From a virus: 22,582 bases of DNA. Below, piece after piece: positions 21,918-22,582 of the stretch; within the stretch, counting starts at the first letter, position 1, and each line of letters opens with the position of its first letter. The notes beneath the pieces were generated by a model. That model was given only the letters and a program-made list of their open reading frames with translations, was not told where the DNA came from and made no database searches. The stretch covers positions 1-22,582 of the IMG/VR virus record IMGVR_UViG_3300033064_005685, one strand, 5' to 3'. A program made the translations under genes and the position numbers.

Positions 21918-22582
21918 TTTCCAATAATACCCCGTAATTTGGCGTTATCCCCCCAAAAAGCCATCGACTCGTATTCCGGATAGGGATAGAATCCTAAGTC
22001 TAACTGAATTTTGTATCCCTTTTTACAAATGTATTCTTCCACGAGACGCCTGATGGAAACTGGTATTCCGCTGCAACAATTAATCGGCCCCTGGGTCTTC
22101 TTTTGAATGGCAATGGCTGCAATGTGTTCAGCTACGGTTTCGACAGGAAGATAGTCCCTTAATTGCTCCCCGCCTGACATTCTAAAACGATCTTTTCCCT
22201 CAACAACAGCCCTGTCAAGTTGGGGAAATAAAGAAGCGCTATTTTGCCCTTCTCCATAAATGTAAAAGAGCCGAACCCATTGAAATGTCGCATCCCTGGT
22301 AAGATGTTGCAAACATTTGTTGAGGCAATCCTTCGCTATGCCATAGGGAGTCGTCGGCATGGTCACCGCGCTTTCCTTTAAACAACCTGATTGGAGACCA
22401 TATTCAAGACACGTTCCAATTCCCACCACTTGCTTTAACCCACCCTCTAATAAACTTTTTATAAAACTGTAATGGATGGGCGTATTGTACTCGAAATGAA
22501 ATGCATCGTGATAATTTGGCAAACCAGTCCAAGCAAGGTCAATAAGACAGTCGGGTTCCAAAAAGAATCGGTATAGATCGTA
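21911..22582 (-). CDS. NAD-dependent epimerase/dehydratase (SDR), partial
   Basis: The frame is open to the right window edge, so the N-terminus with the glycine-rich nucleotide motif lies outside; the 223 codons seen are the C-terminal part. LIDLAWTGLPNY, the catalytic-type Y-x3-K in TPYGIAKDCL, and RLFYIYGEGQ followed by RDYLPVETVAEHIAA are typical of extended SDR nucleotide-sugar epimerases, dehydratases and ketoreductases. It overlaps the C-methyltransferase gene by 7 bases. Together they suggest part of a nucleotide-deoxysugar pathway, with more genes probably upstream of the window. The specific reaction is undetermined. Confidence 0.88.
   Translation of the reverse strand, partial: YDLYRFFLEPDCLIDLAWTGLPNYHDAFHFEYNTPIHYSFIKSLLEGGLKQVVGIGTCLEYGLQSGCLKESAVTMPTTPYGIAKDCLNKCLQHLTRDATFQWVRLFYIYGEGQNSASLFPQLDRAVVEGKDRFRMSGGEQLRDYLPVETVAEHIAAIAIQKKTQGPINCCSGIPVSIRRLVEEYICKKGYKIQLDLGFYPYPEYESMAFWGDNAKLRGIIGKC

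Overview
The window is a segment of a tailed-phage genome, free or integrated. Every gene I can support is on the minus strand, so transcription runs from high to low coordinates. The genes are tightly packed with ATGA and TGATG overlaps and strong Shine-Dalgarno (SD) sites. The morphogenesis genes point to a short-tailed (podovirus-like) virion: a P22-type portal, an N4-gp56-family major capsid protein preceded by an acidic scaffold-like protein, adaptor/nozzle-type tail proteins, and small possible internal virion proteins. No tape measure, contractile sheath, terminase or integrase is visible. A Gram-negative host is suggested by an O-antigen polymerase/ligase homologue, nucleotide-sugar-type enzymes and Sec signal peptides. 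I cannot name the host.

Layout in transcription order: (1) 22582-20781, a sugar-modification pair: an SDR-family NAD-dependent epimerase/dehydratase cut by the window edge and a zinc-binding sugar C-methyltransferase. (2) 20803-17313, about thirteen small genes of mostly unknown function. Several share N-terminal or C-terminal sequence cassettes, which suggests modular shuffling. (3) 17241-17194, a strong intrinsic terminator just before the portal gene. (4) 17175-14208, portal and three small proteins. (5) 14203-12167, an accessory block inside the head operon: a signal-peptide protein with an apparent frameshift, a Wzy/WaaL-type membrane protein, a TPR protein and a tiny membrane peptide. 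(6) 12165-9921, scaffold-like protein, a Com-like zinc-ribbon protein, then the major capsid protein, whose start region lies in a predicted two-tier hairpin. (7) 9859-9147, a free-standing HNH endonuclease gene with its own promoter. (8) 9109-1, remaining virion proteins, including a 1504-residue LamG-bearing tail protein and two related small proteins at the left edge.

The most interesting points are the surface-glycan genes embedded in the late operon, signal peptides on proteins expected to assemble in the cytoplasm, the candidate Com-like translational switch at the capsid gene, and nested LamG domains in the tail protein. No tRNA, rRNA, CRISPR array or insertion sequence was seen. No stretch over 300 bases lacks a gene; the longest gap, 17176-17443, holds a terminator, a short candidate ORF and a small direct repeat.
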